Shown in pieces: positions 36,792 through 44,141 of a stretch of 64,000 nucleotides of DNA. Location: assembly GCA_019352115.1 (NCBI GenBank), contig JABBNW010000001.1:1-64000 (forward strand), written 5' to 3'. The number at the start of each line of letters is the position of its first letter. Position 1 is the stretch's first letter. Position numbers and translations under genes: made by a program. The notes beneath the pieces are model-generated. The model had not been told where the DNA came from. It saw nothing but the letters and a program-made list of their open reading frames with translations, and made no database searches. Source of the stretch: Pseudomonadota bacterium. GTDB taxonomy: Bacteria; Pseudomonadota; Alphaproteobacteria; Acetobacterales; Acetobacteraceae.

Positions 36792-37430
36792 TTAGTTCGA
36801 TATCGTAACGATATGGGCGTGCATAAGCCGGCCCGGCTCGGCGCCGGATTTGCATCCCATCCGACAACTTCGGCCCCGCCCGCCCGCGCGACCGGATCGG
36901 CCGCTTGTCCCGTTCGTTGCGAGGCGGGCCGCAGCGCGCGCGATCCACCCGGAGCCATCCCGCCAAACGGGCGCGGGATCGGCGGGCCGGGGATCGGCGG
37001 CCGGCAGGTCGGCCATTGCGGGGGGCGCAGCAACGCTTGCGTCAGCGCAGGCCTGATGGCGGGCTGGGAAAGCAGCCGGAGCCGCCGGCGCCGCGATCGC
37101 GGCAACCGCGGGTGCGGGCGTAGCGGGGGAAAGCGCAGGCGGGGACTGGGGGAGCGAATCGTGGTCCGGCCGGCTCGGGAGCGCGCTTTGGGGACGGGAT
37201 TCGGGGGCCGACGACGGCGCGGAACCGGGCGGCGAGAGGGGGCAGACGGCCGGCAGGGCGCCGGCGAGCGTGGGGACCGGGCTCGCTTGATCGGTCTCCG
37301 CCTGATGGTCCCCCGCCTGGTCAAGCGCCGCCTGGTCGCGCAAGGCGTTCCGCTCGCGGATCTCGGCGAGGCGCGCGGCCAGCCAGGCGAGGAGGGCGGT
37401 AAGCTTGTCGATGAAGGAGGCGGGGATCAT
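36792..37430 (-). CDS. Hypothetical protein behind a LexA-box promoter
   Basis: This 212-residue protein starts MIPASFIDKLTALLAWLAAR followed by LAEIRERNALRDQ, a possible amphipathic or membrane-associated helix. The middle is a long Pro/Ala-rich low-complexity region. The C-terminus reads GSGWIARAAARLAT and ends HAHIVTISN, an ending I associate with small conserved Acetobacteraceae proteins but cannot name. ATGs at 37442 and 37430 are in frame; 37430 is preferred because the other lies inside the -10/LexA box. Neither has a clear ribosome site, so translation may be leaderless. Function unknown; SOS control is suggested. Confidence 0.45.
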   Translation of the reverse strand: MIPASFIDKLTALLAWLAARLAEIRERNALRDQAALDQAGDHQAETDQASPVPTLAGALPAVCPLSPPGSAPSSAPESRPQSALPSRPDHDSLPQSPPALSPATPAPAVAAIAAPAAPAAFPARHQACADASVAAPPAMADLPAADPRPADPAPVWRDGSGWIARAAARLATNGTSGRSGRAGGRGRSCRMGCKSGAEPGRLMHAHIVTISN

Positions 37431-37436
37431 GTCTGC

Positions 37437-37471
37437 GAACATATATAGAACATTTGGCCGGGGCGAGGCAA
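37437..37471 (-). promoter_or_regulatory. Candidate SOS promoter: LexA box over a sigma-70-like promoter
   Basis: On the minus strand GTTC-TATATAT-GTTC (37437-37451) exactly fits the alphaproteobacterial LexA box GTTC-N7-GTTC. It overlaps a -10-like TATATA (37442-37447), which is 18 bp downstream of a -35-like TTGCCT (37466-37471). The hypothetical gene would start 7 bp past the box. Confidence 0.5.
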
Positions 37472-38364
37472 GCGATTTCTGTCGCCGGTCGGCAATTCTC
37501 TTTTGGCCAGGACTGCGCCTGACCAGGACGCGCCGCAGGGAGCAGGCTCCGCCACGGCGGCAGGGAGAAGGGCCGGGAGTTCGCGGCGGCGGTGGCGGCC
37601 TCCTTCGTGCCGCCGCGGTGGCGCCTGCCTTTGCATTGCGCCCGCCCCTTCGCCGGCAAACCGAGACGTGCCGGCGGCAAAGGGCGATATGCGCGGGTGC
37701 CGCTGCGCTGGGGGCCTCGTTGTGGCTGCTCGCCATCCCTCCGAGGGCCGGGCACCGCTCCGGCGGCTGATCCGCCGATGGCCAAGGCAGCGATGTGCAA
37801 GCTGTCCTGAAATAGCTCTGTAACCGCCCGGGTGGAAAACGCACGAGCGCTCCGCGGCGCCGCTTCCCCGTGCGATTCGGGGCTGGCCGGCGAGCGGTGC
37901 CGCGATTGCCACGGCCTGGGCATGGCGGTTGCGGGACGGCAAGCGCTCGAACTTCGGGGCTGCTGTCGCTCCGGCGGCGCGGGAGAGAGGCGTGGCGGCG
38001 TAGCGGGGGGGAGCACGCCTGGAACGTGGTCCGCCGGCGCTGTATCGGTTGTTGCGGTCAGCCGAGCGGACGTGCGCTTGGCACGATTGCGTGAGGCGGT
38101 GGCGGAGAGGGCGGTCGAGCCGCTCCATCTGGCGGAGCCGGAGCGAGTTTATATTGAAGAATCAATATATTGCGGGGACTATCCCCGATAACTGCGGGGA
38201 GATGTGGGGGATGTCTGCCGGCGGGGACCGTTCGGGGGCGCGTTGGATTTTTTTTGGGACGCCCGCATTTTTCACTTCCCTAAACGTCCGTTAACGGTAT
38301 TATGCCTTCCAGCGGCGGGCGACGGGTCGGCTGCGCGGCACACATATAACCGAGGTTCGGTGAG
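37472..38364. other. Intergenic region before the first PEP-CTERM gene
   Basis: About 890 bp. The first 600 bp are very GC-rich and hold no reading frame with family-like sequence. The last ~230 bp contain stacked palindromes (38149-38186), a T-rich tract with T8 (38249 region), and the palindrome CCGTTAACGG (38288-38297) followed by TATTAT, a likely promoter zone for the gene at 38365. Confidence 0.5.
38149..38186. promoter_or_regulatory. Adjacent palindromes upstream of PEP-CTERM gene 1
   Basis: TATATTG-AAGAAT-CAATATA (38149-38168) is followed at once by CGGGGA-CTA-TCCCCG (38172-38186). Both are perfect inverted repeats. They lie ~180-215 bp upstream of the start and could be operators or a transcript hairpin. 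Confidence 0.4.
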
Positions 38365-39027
38365 ATGACGTCTTCTATGTCTTCATGGCTGCGCAGAGCA
38401 GCGGTTTGCGCTGGCGTCGCGCTAATAGTCGCGCCCGGTGTGGCAATGGCGACTCCCGTACCGGGATCAGATGCGTTCAGTGTTCTCGGCGCAATCACGA
38501 CGACCCCTGCGGGCGCTGACCTCGCGTCGGCGACGACGATCAGTTTGGCCGGAGTGGTCTGGAACACGGGGAATGGTTCGCTTTCGGCCATTCCTGCAGG
38601 AACCTCGATCACTGCGAGCACGGTGGATTTGGCGAACCTTGCCGCGTTTAACTTCTCTTCCGCTGACGGGTCGTTCCAGGCGGAAAGCAGCGTGACGATC
38701 GGCAGCAATACGTTCAGTCCCGCTATTGTGGGGCGTACGGGCAGCGCAGCAGCGGGTACCGAGTCTCTCTCCATTTACGAGGTCGGCAACTTCACCGGTG
38801 CTGGTACGACGGCAGGGCTCAACCAGACGATGAGCATGACGCTGTCGTTTACCGAGACGGCGGGCGGTGCGATCACCCCTGACAACCTGGGTACGTTTTC
38901 GCTGAGTGCCACGATGGCGACGCCAGCCAACGTGCCGCCCGCGCCACAGGTCCCGGAGCCCGCATCGATGCTCATCCTGGGCTCGGGTCTCCTTGGTCTC
39001 GGAATGGTTCGTTTCCGGAATTCCTGA
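38365..39027 (+). CDS. PEP-CTERM sorting-domain protein 1
   Basis: This 220-residue exported protein has a signal peptide (AAVCAGVALIVAPGVAMA), a Ser/Thr/Gly/Ala-rich beta-type body without cysteines, and a C-terminal sorting signal: VPEPAS at 196-201, a hydrophobic stretch MLILGSGLLGLGMV, and a short basic end RFRNS. In PEP-CTERM systems such tails are recognised by an exosortase, then cleaved. No exosortase is in this window, so sorting would depend on a gene elsewhere. The TGAG just before the ATG is a weak ribosome site. Composition is less GC-biased than neighbours. Confidence 0.9.
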   Translation: MTSSMSSWLRRAAVCAGVALIVAPGVAMATPVPGSDAFSVLGAITTTPAGADLASATTISLAGVVWNTGNGSLSAIPAGTSITASTVDLANLAAFNFSSADGSFQAESSVTIGSNTFSPAIVGRTGSAAAGTESLSIYEVGNFTGAGTTAGLNQTMSMTLSFTETAGGAITPDNLGTFSLSATMATPANVPPAPQVPEPASMLILGSGLLGLGMVRFRNS

Positions 39028-39123
39028 TCTCCCTGCTTGTTGCCTCGCGTGCGGCGCCTTCGGGCGCCGCATTTCGTTTGACCCGCCGCAATTCGCTCCG
39101 TATCCAGCCCAGAATCGCTCGCC

Positions 39124-39450
39124 GTGCCGCCGCGTGTCTCACCATCCGGCGCAAACGTCCTTCTTGGTCTCGGGGCGTTCGAGCGGAGTCTGGTGGAACT
39201 GGTCGGTTGCAAGGTGGACTTGGTGGGAGAGCCGGTCGAGAATCCGCGCGTGCGGGTCAACGTCGACCGGATCGCTAGCGTGCCTTCCAGGTACGATCCG
39301 GCCGACAGCCTGGCCGACGTCATCGAGAACACCGAGCAGATCGAGCGCTGTCTGGCCGGCGTGGGTAAGGCCGTCTTCGCCGGCAACAGCTTGTAGCGCG
39401 ACGCCATGGAACAGCGCATGGAACGCGTGTGCGAGGTGGCCCACCGGTAG
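39124..39450 (+). pseudogene. Decayed MNT-HEPN (MntA/HepT-type) toxin-antitoxin pair
   Basis: Codons 39124-39290 read like the C-terminal third of a minimal nucleotidyltransferase (AFERSLVELVGCKVDLVGE, then NPRVRVNVDRIA). Without any stop or new start the frame runs into the beginning of a HEPN/DUF86 protein (SLADVIENTEQIERCLAGVG). It is broken by TAG at 39394, continues in frame as RDAMEQRMERVCEVAHR, and meets another TAG at 39448. A frame-shifted GSGNRLARAQ around 39475 resembles the HEPN GxGNRLRH region. The N-terminal nucleotidyltransferase part is absent. No functional product is expected. Confidence 0.65.
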
Positions 39451-39667
39451 GGTGGCCATGCCCGTCGCCCTCGGCGGTAGTGGCAATCGCCTTGCACGTG
39501 CGCAGGCGCGGCCCCTCCATCTCTATGCGCACCCGATGGCCCGGGGGGGCCTACGACGGCAACCGCCCCGTCTGCCACCTGAACGAAGCTGGCGTTTCCC
39601 GCTGCGAGACAAGGACACTGACCGATGGCCCACTCGGGCACCGTTGTGTCTGCCTGTGTCCCGACCG

Positions 39668-40027
39668 CTACTCTTCAGTCTGATCGCGTGCGACCGCCAA
39701 CTCCTCTCGACAGGGCGCATCCAGCGCCGGCAGGTTGTCGCGCACCACATGCCACAGCACGTCGGGTACCACATCCTGATACTCCTGCCGCAGCCTGTTG
39801 CCGATGCCGGCGACCTTCGGCCACGGACTGCCCGCGTGACGTGCCCTGAGATCCGCAGGCAGGCGACGACTGGCCTCGGAGATGATCTCGATCCCGCGCG
39901 CGACCACCCAGCGTTTGCGCCGATCGGTCTCGAACGCATCAAGGGTGACGGCCGCCATCTCGCTGCCGATCAACGCGACGGCCTCGACGATGTCGACGAG
40001 GCGCGCAATCGGCGAGGAGTTGATCAT
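39668..40027 (-). CDS. HepT-like HEPN (DUF86) protein with substituted catalytic His
   Basis: This 119-residue HEPN protein has ARLVDIVEAVALIGSEMAAV, WVVARGIEIISEASRRLP and WPKVAGIGNRLRQEYQDVV. In this family the last motif normally reads R-H-E-Y, the RNase site; here a CAG codon (39785-39787) gives R-Q-E-Y. The toxin is therefore probably inactive or changed. The ATG at 40027 lies 4 nt after the stop of the nucleotidyltransferase gene, the normal mntA-hepT arrangement. Confidence 0.82.
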   Translation of the reverse strand: MINSSPIARLVDIVEAVALIGSEMAAVTLDAFETDRRKRWVVARGIEIISEASRRLPADLRARHAGSPWPKVAGIGNRLRQEYQDVVPDVLWHVVRDNLPALDAPCREELAVARDQTEE

Positions 40028-40031
40028 TCCG

Positions 40032-40424
40032 TCAGAATACAAGCAACGCCGACGCCTCGATCCCGTCGCGCAAGACCCGGTGCGGGCTGCGGCGCGTCAT
40101 GATATCGGCCTTGCGCCAAAGGATGCGCGAGGCCGCTTCCTGCAGATCCATCAACTCGTAAAGTCCGATCGAAGCTTCGGGGTGATCGAAAAATAGACCG
40201 ACGTCAGACCCGTCGCCGGCCTCCCCGCGCGCGGTCGAGCCGAATAGGTACAGATGCTCGACACCCAGTTGCCGCAGCTCGGCAACGTGCTCCCTGAGCC
40301 TGGCGCTCGCTTCGTCACGTCCAATGCCGGCAGTATAGCGGTCGCCGGACGGCCGTGCATCAGGGATGCCACCACGGGGGGATGCCACCCGTCGGTCGGC
40401 GCGCCATCCCGGCCTAGCCGACAT
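40032..40424 (-). CDS. MntA-like minimal nucleotidyltransferase with broken D-x-D
   Basis: The product matches the MNT-fold antitoxins that adenylylate HepT-type toxins: LREHVAELRQLGVEHLYLFG then GSTARGEAGDGSDVGLFFD and a final ILWRKADIMTRRSPHRVLRD. The family motif GS-x10-D-x-D here is D-V-G because codon 40197-40199 is GGT instead of GAT, so metal binding should fail. Similarity begins near the codon ATT (minus, ~40335). The first clear ATG is at 40424 with ~30 unrelated residues before it, so the native start codon may have been lost. Confidence 0.75.
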   Translation of the reverse strand: MSARPGWRADRRVASPRGGIPDARPSGDRYTAGIGRDEASARLREHVAELRQLGVEHLYLFGSTARGEAGDGSDVGLFFDHPEASIGLYELMDLQEAASRILWRKADIMTRRSPHRVLRDGIEASALLVF

Positions 40425-41115
40425 ATTTGTGACGGCTGCTTTCTGCCGGGAGCAAGCATTTCGCTTTTATCGCGGACCCTGTTGATACGCGGCCGGCAGA
40501 AGAAGCGTCGAAACGCAAACATGCGCCAATGGACCGAGCGGAATGGCCGGCCGGCGCCACCGGCCCGAGCGAGCGGCCTGCGCTGCCGCGCAATCCGGAA
40601 TGCAGCCCACCGTGACCTGCCTGGCCCGGCGGTCGATGCACGCCGGGCGCTCGCGCGGCGCCGAGGGTCAGCGAAGAGCTGAAGACCCCGCCAGGCAGGT
40701 TGACGTTCCATCGTCCCGCCCGAAGGCCCGGAGGTCGGCGCCGGGATCGCCTTCAGAACCGGCCATCATCATCCCGAAACCGTCTGGCCGCATCCTGTCC
40801 GGCAGTATAGAACCTACGCACGGCCTCGTGTGGTCATGGTCGCCGACTCGCAGCCCACCCCACGCGGATCGCCCGACGACGCAGGTTTCCCGGCGTGTCG
40901 GTCATCCACACCGCGCCTCGCGCCACCGCGCGCGGGGAACGCCTGCCAGGCAGGGCATGGCGCGGACGAAACAATATTCGATCCGTATCGGATTAAATCG
41001 GTGGGGACCGATCTTTTCCGTAGGTAAACCTTTTGCAAGCTTTGCGGTGTAGGTTAAGAACACTCACGGGGACGTGATCGCGGCAGAGTGTTCAACACCT
41101 AGGTAGGGGGACTTC
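40425..41115. other. Intergenic region upstream of the exosortase-associated acyltransferase
   Basis: Nearly 700 bp without a supported gene. The proximal 140 bp are lower in GC and full of small palindromes: ATCCG-TAT-CGGAT (40981-40993), ATCGGT-GGGG-ACCGAT followed by CTTTT (40997-41017), and the inverted repeats described at 41058-41104. These suggest a regulated promoter. Confidence 0.5.
41058..41104. promoter_or_regulatory. Nested inverted repeats just before the acyltransferase start
   Basis: GAACACTC (41058-41065) pairs with GAGTGTTC (41086-41093) around 20 nt. The right arm is part of the palindrome GTGTT-C-AACAC (41088-41098), followed by ACCTAGGT (41097-41104). The ribosome site AGGGGG follows at once. 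Possible operator or 5'-leader hairpin controlling translation. Confidence 0.45.
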
Positions 41116-41799
41116 ATGCGACTGGACGGTATGGGTGCCGCGCTCAACAGCGCGGCCACGCAATACGAACTTGTGCTCGCGCGTTCGCCGCAGGATCTCG
41201 ACGACGTATTTCGACTCCGTTATCAAGTCTACTGCCTGGAACGTGGTTTCGAACCGCCCCACAACGGCCGCGAGACCGACGAATTCGACCATTTCTCGCG
41301 CCACGCCCTCATTCGCCATCGCGCCAGCGGCCAGGTCATCGGCACGGTCCGCCTGGTGGTCCCGGCGCTCGCAGACACCGCGGCGCACATGCCGATCGAG
41401 GAAGTGACCGACTCCGCCTTCATCCGGCGCCTGCCGCGGGAGCGCAGCGCGGAAATCTCCCGCTTCGCCCTGTCGAAGCGGTTTCGCGCCGAGGGCGGCC
41501 TCTCCGATCCCCTGCTGCGCCTGTTCCTGATGCGTGGGATCGTGGCGCTGAGCGGCGAACTCGAACTCACCCACTGGTGCGCCCTCATGGAACCGTGCCT
41601 GCTGCGCCTCCTGCGCACCACGGCCATCCATTTCCAGGCGGCAGGGCCGGTGGTGGAACACCACGGGTTGCGTCAGCCCTCGATCGGCCTGATCGGCGAC
41701 GTGCTGGACCGGATGGAACGCGAGCAGCCGGCGATCTGGGACTTCGTCAGCGAAGGCGGCAGTCTCTGGTCCGATCGCGCCCTGCGCGTCGCCGCCTGA
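41116..41799 (+). CDS. PEP-CTERM/exosortase-associated acyltransferase (LuxI/GNAT fold)
   Basis: This 227-residue protein reads DVFRLRYQVYCLERGFEPP near its start, then ETDEFDHFSRHALIRHR, GQVIGTVRLVVPA and RSAEISRFALSKRFR. These are the conserved blocks of the exosortase-associated acyltransferase family (as I recall, TIGR03694), which shares the fold of LuxI-type N-acyl-homoserine-lactone synthases. It probably transfers an acyl group from an acyl carrier to an amino-group acceptor; the product is unknown. AGGGGGAC precedes the ATG at 41116. Between two PEP-CTERM genes and convergent with a ThiF-nitroreductase gene 25 bp away, it forms the core of a candidate functional cluster. Confidence 0.85.
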   Translation: MRLDGMGAALNSAATQYELVLARSPQDLDDVFRLRYQVYCLERGFEPPHNGRETDEFDHFSRHALIRHRASGQVIGTVRLVVPALADTAAHMPIEEVTDSAFIRRLPRERSAEISRFALSKRFRAEGGLSDPLLRLFLMRGIVALSGELELTHWCALMEPCLLRLLRTTAIHFQAAGPVVEHHGLRQPSIGLIGDVLDRMEREQPAIWDFVSEGGSLWSDRALRVAA

Positions 41800-41824
41800 A
41801 CCCGCACGCCACCCGACGCACGCT

Positions 41825-43858
41825 TCACTCCACGTCGGCGACGGCGCCCAGCCTCGGCGCCGCCGCCCCGCCGGCCGACCCCTGGATCAACTGGTCCAGC
41901 GGCAGCCGGGTCGATCGCGCCCCCGGAAGGCCAGGCCGCGGCGTGCCGATGCGGCCCAGGAACACAACCTCGCCCGGCTCCCGCCCCGTCGTGGCGGAAA
42001 ACTGTCGCGCCAGCACTGCGGCGCGGTCGCGCAGGCCGCGGTCGCCGGTGAACGCCGTCCCGGCCGCGCCGTATTCGGCGAAGGCAACCGTTGCCAGCAC
42101 CGGCTGCAGCACGAGACCCAATCGCGCGGCGGTCAGCCACAAACGCTGGAGACAGCGCCCGATTCGCAGCAGCCGCGCCGGCCCCGTTTCCGCCTCCGGC
42201 CCCGCCTCTGCCTCCGATTCGGCCAGCACCCGCACCACGAAGAAGGCCCCGCTGTTCCACGCCGGCCACAGATCGAGCGCGCCTTCCGTCATCGCCGCCC
42301 CGCCGAGCCGGTTGAGCAGGCGCATCCGTTCCCACCGCTGCATCGCCCAGTGCATCAGCGGCAGCATGGGGCGCGGCAGGCCGATCGCGCCGACGGGGAT
42401 CCGGTCCGGGCTGTGCGGCCGGGACCAGTCGAGGACGCGCTGGTGGACGCCGAACGCCTCCTCCGCCCGCAGCCGGATCCCGGTCGCGCCGGCGTTCAGC
42501 CGGCCGAATTGCCAAAGGGCCGCCGCGCCTTCGTGCCAGTCCACCGCCAGGTCGGCATCGAGGCAGGCTTCCAGCGCGCGCTTCTGCTCCGGCGCGAGCC
42601 GCCGCCGCGCATAAGGGCGGCGATCGACGGAGCGCAACGTCAGGTAGGACAGCAGCGGGTCCGGCGGCGCGTCCGGCGCGGGCGGGAAATGCAGGACCAG
42701 CCCGGGCACCGAGGGCGCCGTGCAGACCATGCCGCGCTGCCAGCCGGACGCGGCGATGCGCAAGGTCTCCACCAGCATGCCGACCGCGAGCAGGGTCGGC
42801 TCGCCGCCGCGGTACTCATATAGCTGTCCCGCCGCCTCCTGGCGGATGTCGACCGCGACGGTCGCGTCGTCCAGGATCCGGAATCGCCAGGGCTGGATGT
42901 TGTCCCCGCTCGGTGCCCAGCGCCCGAGGTCCAGGATCTCCTCGATCACCGAGCGCGGCCCAACCGGCTCCGGCGCCACCGGCTGGCCGACCTGGTGGCC
43001 GAGCTGGCGCCGCCCGATCGCGAGTTTCAGCCGTTGCAGCGGCCCCGCGTTGCCGAACCGCAGCCGACTGACGGCCAGGCGATCGCGGTAGGCGTCGTAC
43101 TGGTGGTGCCACGGCGCCGCCTTCACGCCCCCGCGCCCCAGCAGCAGCTTCACCGCCGCGGTGGCGACGACACCGGCGCAAAGCTGGATCGCCGCGACCG
43201 TGGAGGGGCCTTTCCGCCCCGCGAGATCGACCCGGGTCCGGTCCACGAGATACGGACGGTGCAGCCCGGCCGGCGCCAGCCCCACCAGGAAACGGAGGAA
43301 CTGCTCGCTCTCGGGCTGGCCTTCGAAGCGGAAGTAGCGCTCGAAGCTCATGCCGCCCGGCGTGAAGATCAGCAGGCCGGTGCCCATGCCGATGGGTGCC
43401 GCGGTGACGGCGGGGATGCCGAGCTCGGCGCAGCGGGCGAAAATCTGCCGCCGGATGGGGATTTCGAAGAAATCGAGCCCGTCGGCGAACAGATGCGCGC
43501 CGTCCAGGAAGTCGTCGATCTGCGCCGTCGTGATCGCGGTGTCGAAGCGGCGGATGCGGAGTTCCGGATTGATGGCGCGCGCCATCGCCTCCATGACCGC
43601 TGCTTTGGGCCGGTCGAGCGTGGCCATCGTGGCGCCGACCTGGCGATTGAAATTTGCAACATCAAAACGATCGAAGTCGGCGATCGTGAACGCGCCGACA
43701 CCCAATCGCGCAAGCGTGAGCAAATGGGCGCCTCCGGCGCCGCCCAGACCGGCGATTGCGACCCGTTTGGCGCGCAATGCCGTCTGTTCCCACTCGGTGA
43801 GCCAGCCGAGGTTGCGGTTGAACGCGACGTGATAACGGAAACGGTATGAATTCGACAT
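41825..43858 (-). CDS. ThiF (E1-like)-nitroreductase fusion protein, MoeY/Rv1355c-like
   Basis: This 677-residue protein joins two enzymes. Residues ~10-270 are an E1-like adenylyltransferase: VAIAGLGGAGGAHLLTLARL (ATP loop), IADFDRFDVANFNRQVGA, RPKA, and FADGLDFF at the metal-binding Asp. No Cys pairs for zinc and no obvious catalytic Cys are present, so it may adenylate without forming a thioester. Residues ~300-677 are a diverged FMN nitroreductase (ILDLGRWAPSGDNIQPWRF, LRSVDRRPYARRRL, ending RSTRLPLDQLI). The fusion resembles mycobacterial MoeY. It could activate a carboxylate and reduce or cyclise the product of the adjacent acyltransferase (inference). Confidence 0.82.
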   Translation of the reverse strand: MSNSYRFRYHVAFNRNLGWLTEWEQTALRAKRVAIAGLGGAGGAHLLTLARLGVGAFTIADFDRFDVANFNRQVGATMATLDRPKAAVMEAMARAINPELRIRRFDTAITTAQIDDFLDGAHLFADGLDFFEIPIRRQIFARCAELGIPAVTAAPIGMGTGLLIFTPGGMSFERYFRFEGQPESEQFLRFLVGLAPAGLHRPYLVDRTRVDLAGRKGPSTVAAIQLCAGVVATAAVKLLLGRGGVKAAPWHHQYDAYRDRLAVSRLRFGNAGPLQRLKLAIGRRQLGHQVGQPVAPEPVGPRSVIEEILDLGRWAPSGDNIQPWRFRILDDATVAVDIRQEAAGQLYEYRGGEPTLLAVGMLVETLRIAASGWQRGMVCTAPSVPGLVLHFPPAPDAPPDPLLSYLTLRSVDRRPYARRRLAPEQKRALEACLDADLAVDWHEGAAALWQFGRLNAGATGIRLRAEEAFGVHQRVLDWSRPHSPDRIPVGAIGLPRPMLPLMHWAMQRWERMRLLNRLGGAAMTEGALDLWPAWNSGAFFVVRVLAESEAEAGPEAETGPARLLRIGRCLQRLWLTAARLGLVLQPVLATVAFAEYGAAGTAFTGDRGLRDRAAVLARQFSATTGREPGEVVFLGRIGTPRPGLPGARSTRLPLDQLIQGSAGGAAAPRLGAVADVE

Positions 43859-43902
43859 GGCGCTCTCCAGTCGTGGCTCGGCGGAAGATGGGCGCCGCGA
43901 TG

Positions 43903-43918
43903 TCGAAATGCATTTCGA
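43903..43918. promoter_or_regulatory. Perfect 16-bp palindrome in the ThiF/PEP-CTERM2 divergent region
   Basis: TCGAAATGCATTTCGA is a perfect palindrome 45-60 bp upstream of the ThiF-nitroreductase ATG. A second palindrome, CGAATATTCG, is at 43976-43985. The spot between divergent genes suits a shared operator. The binding protein is unknown. Confidence 0.5.
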
Positions 43919-44141
43919 TTCCCGAAGAGTCCAGGCTTTTCCGTGCCAATCGCGCCAGATTTACCTGATGGGGCGCGAATATTCGTGAGTGCGGCAGAAA
44001 GAGCGAGTTCATGGCTATAATCACACGAAGTTGTCGCGCCGGTCGGGACGATTTCTATGCTCGAAAGCTGACCGCGGAGTTACATACCTCCTACAGACGG
44101 GACGCGATGTGCGAGCCGTCACCGTAAGTTGGTGGAGAACT

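Noticed and set aside
38075-38100. Possible sigma-54 promoter TTGGCACGATTGC near 38085
   Set aside because: The GG and GC elements are only 7 bp apart; sigma-54 promoters need 10.
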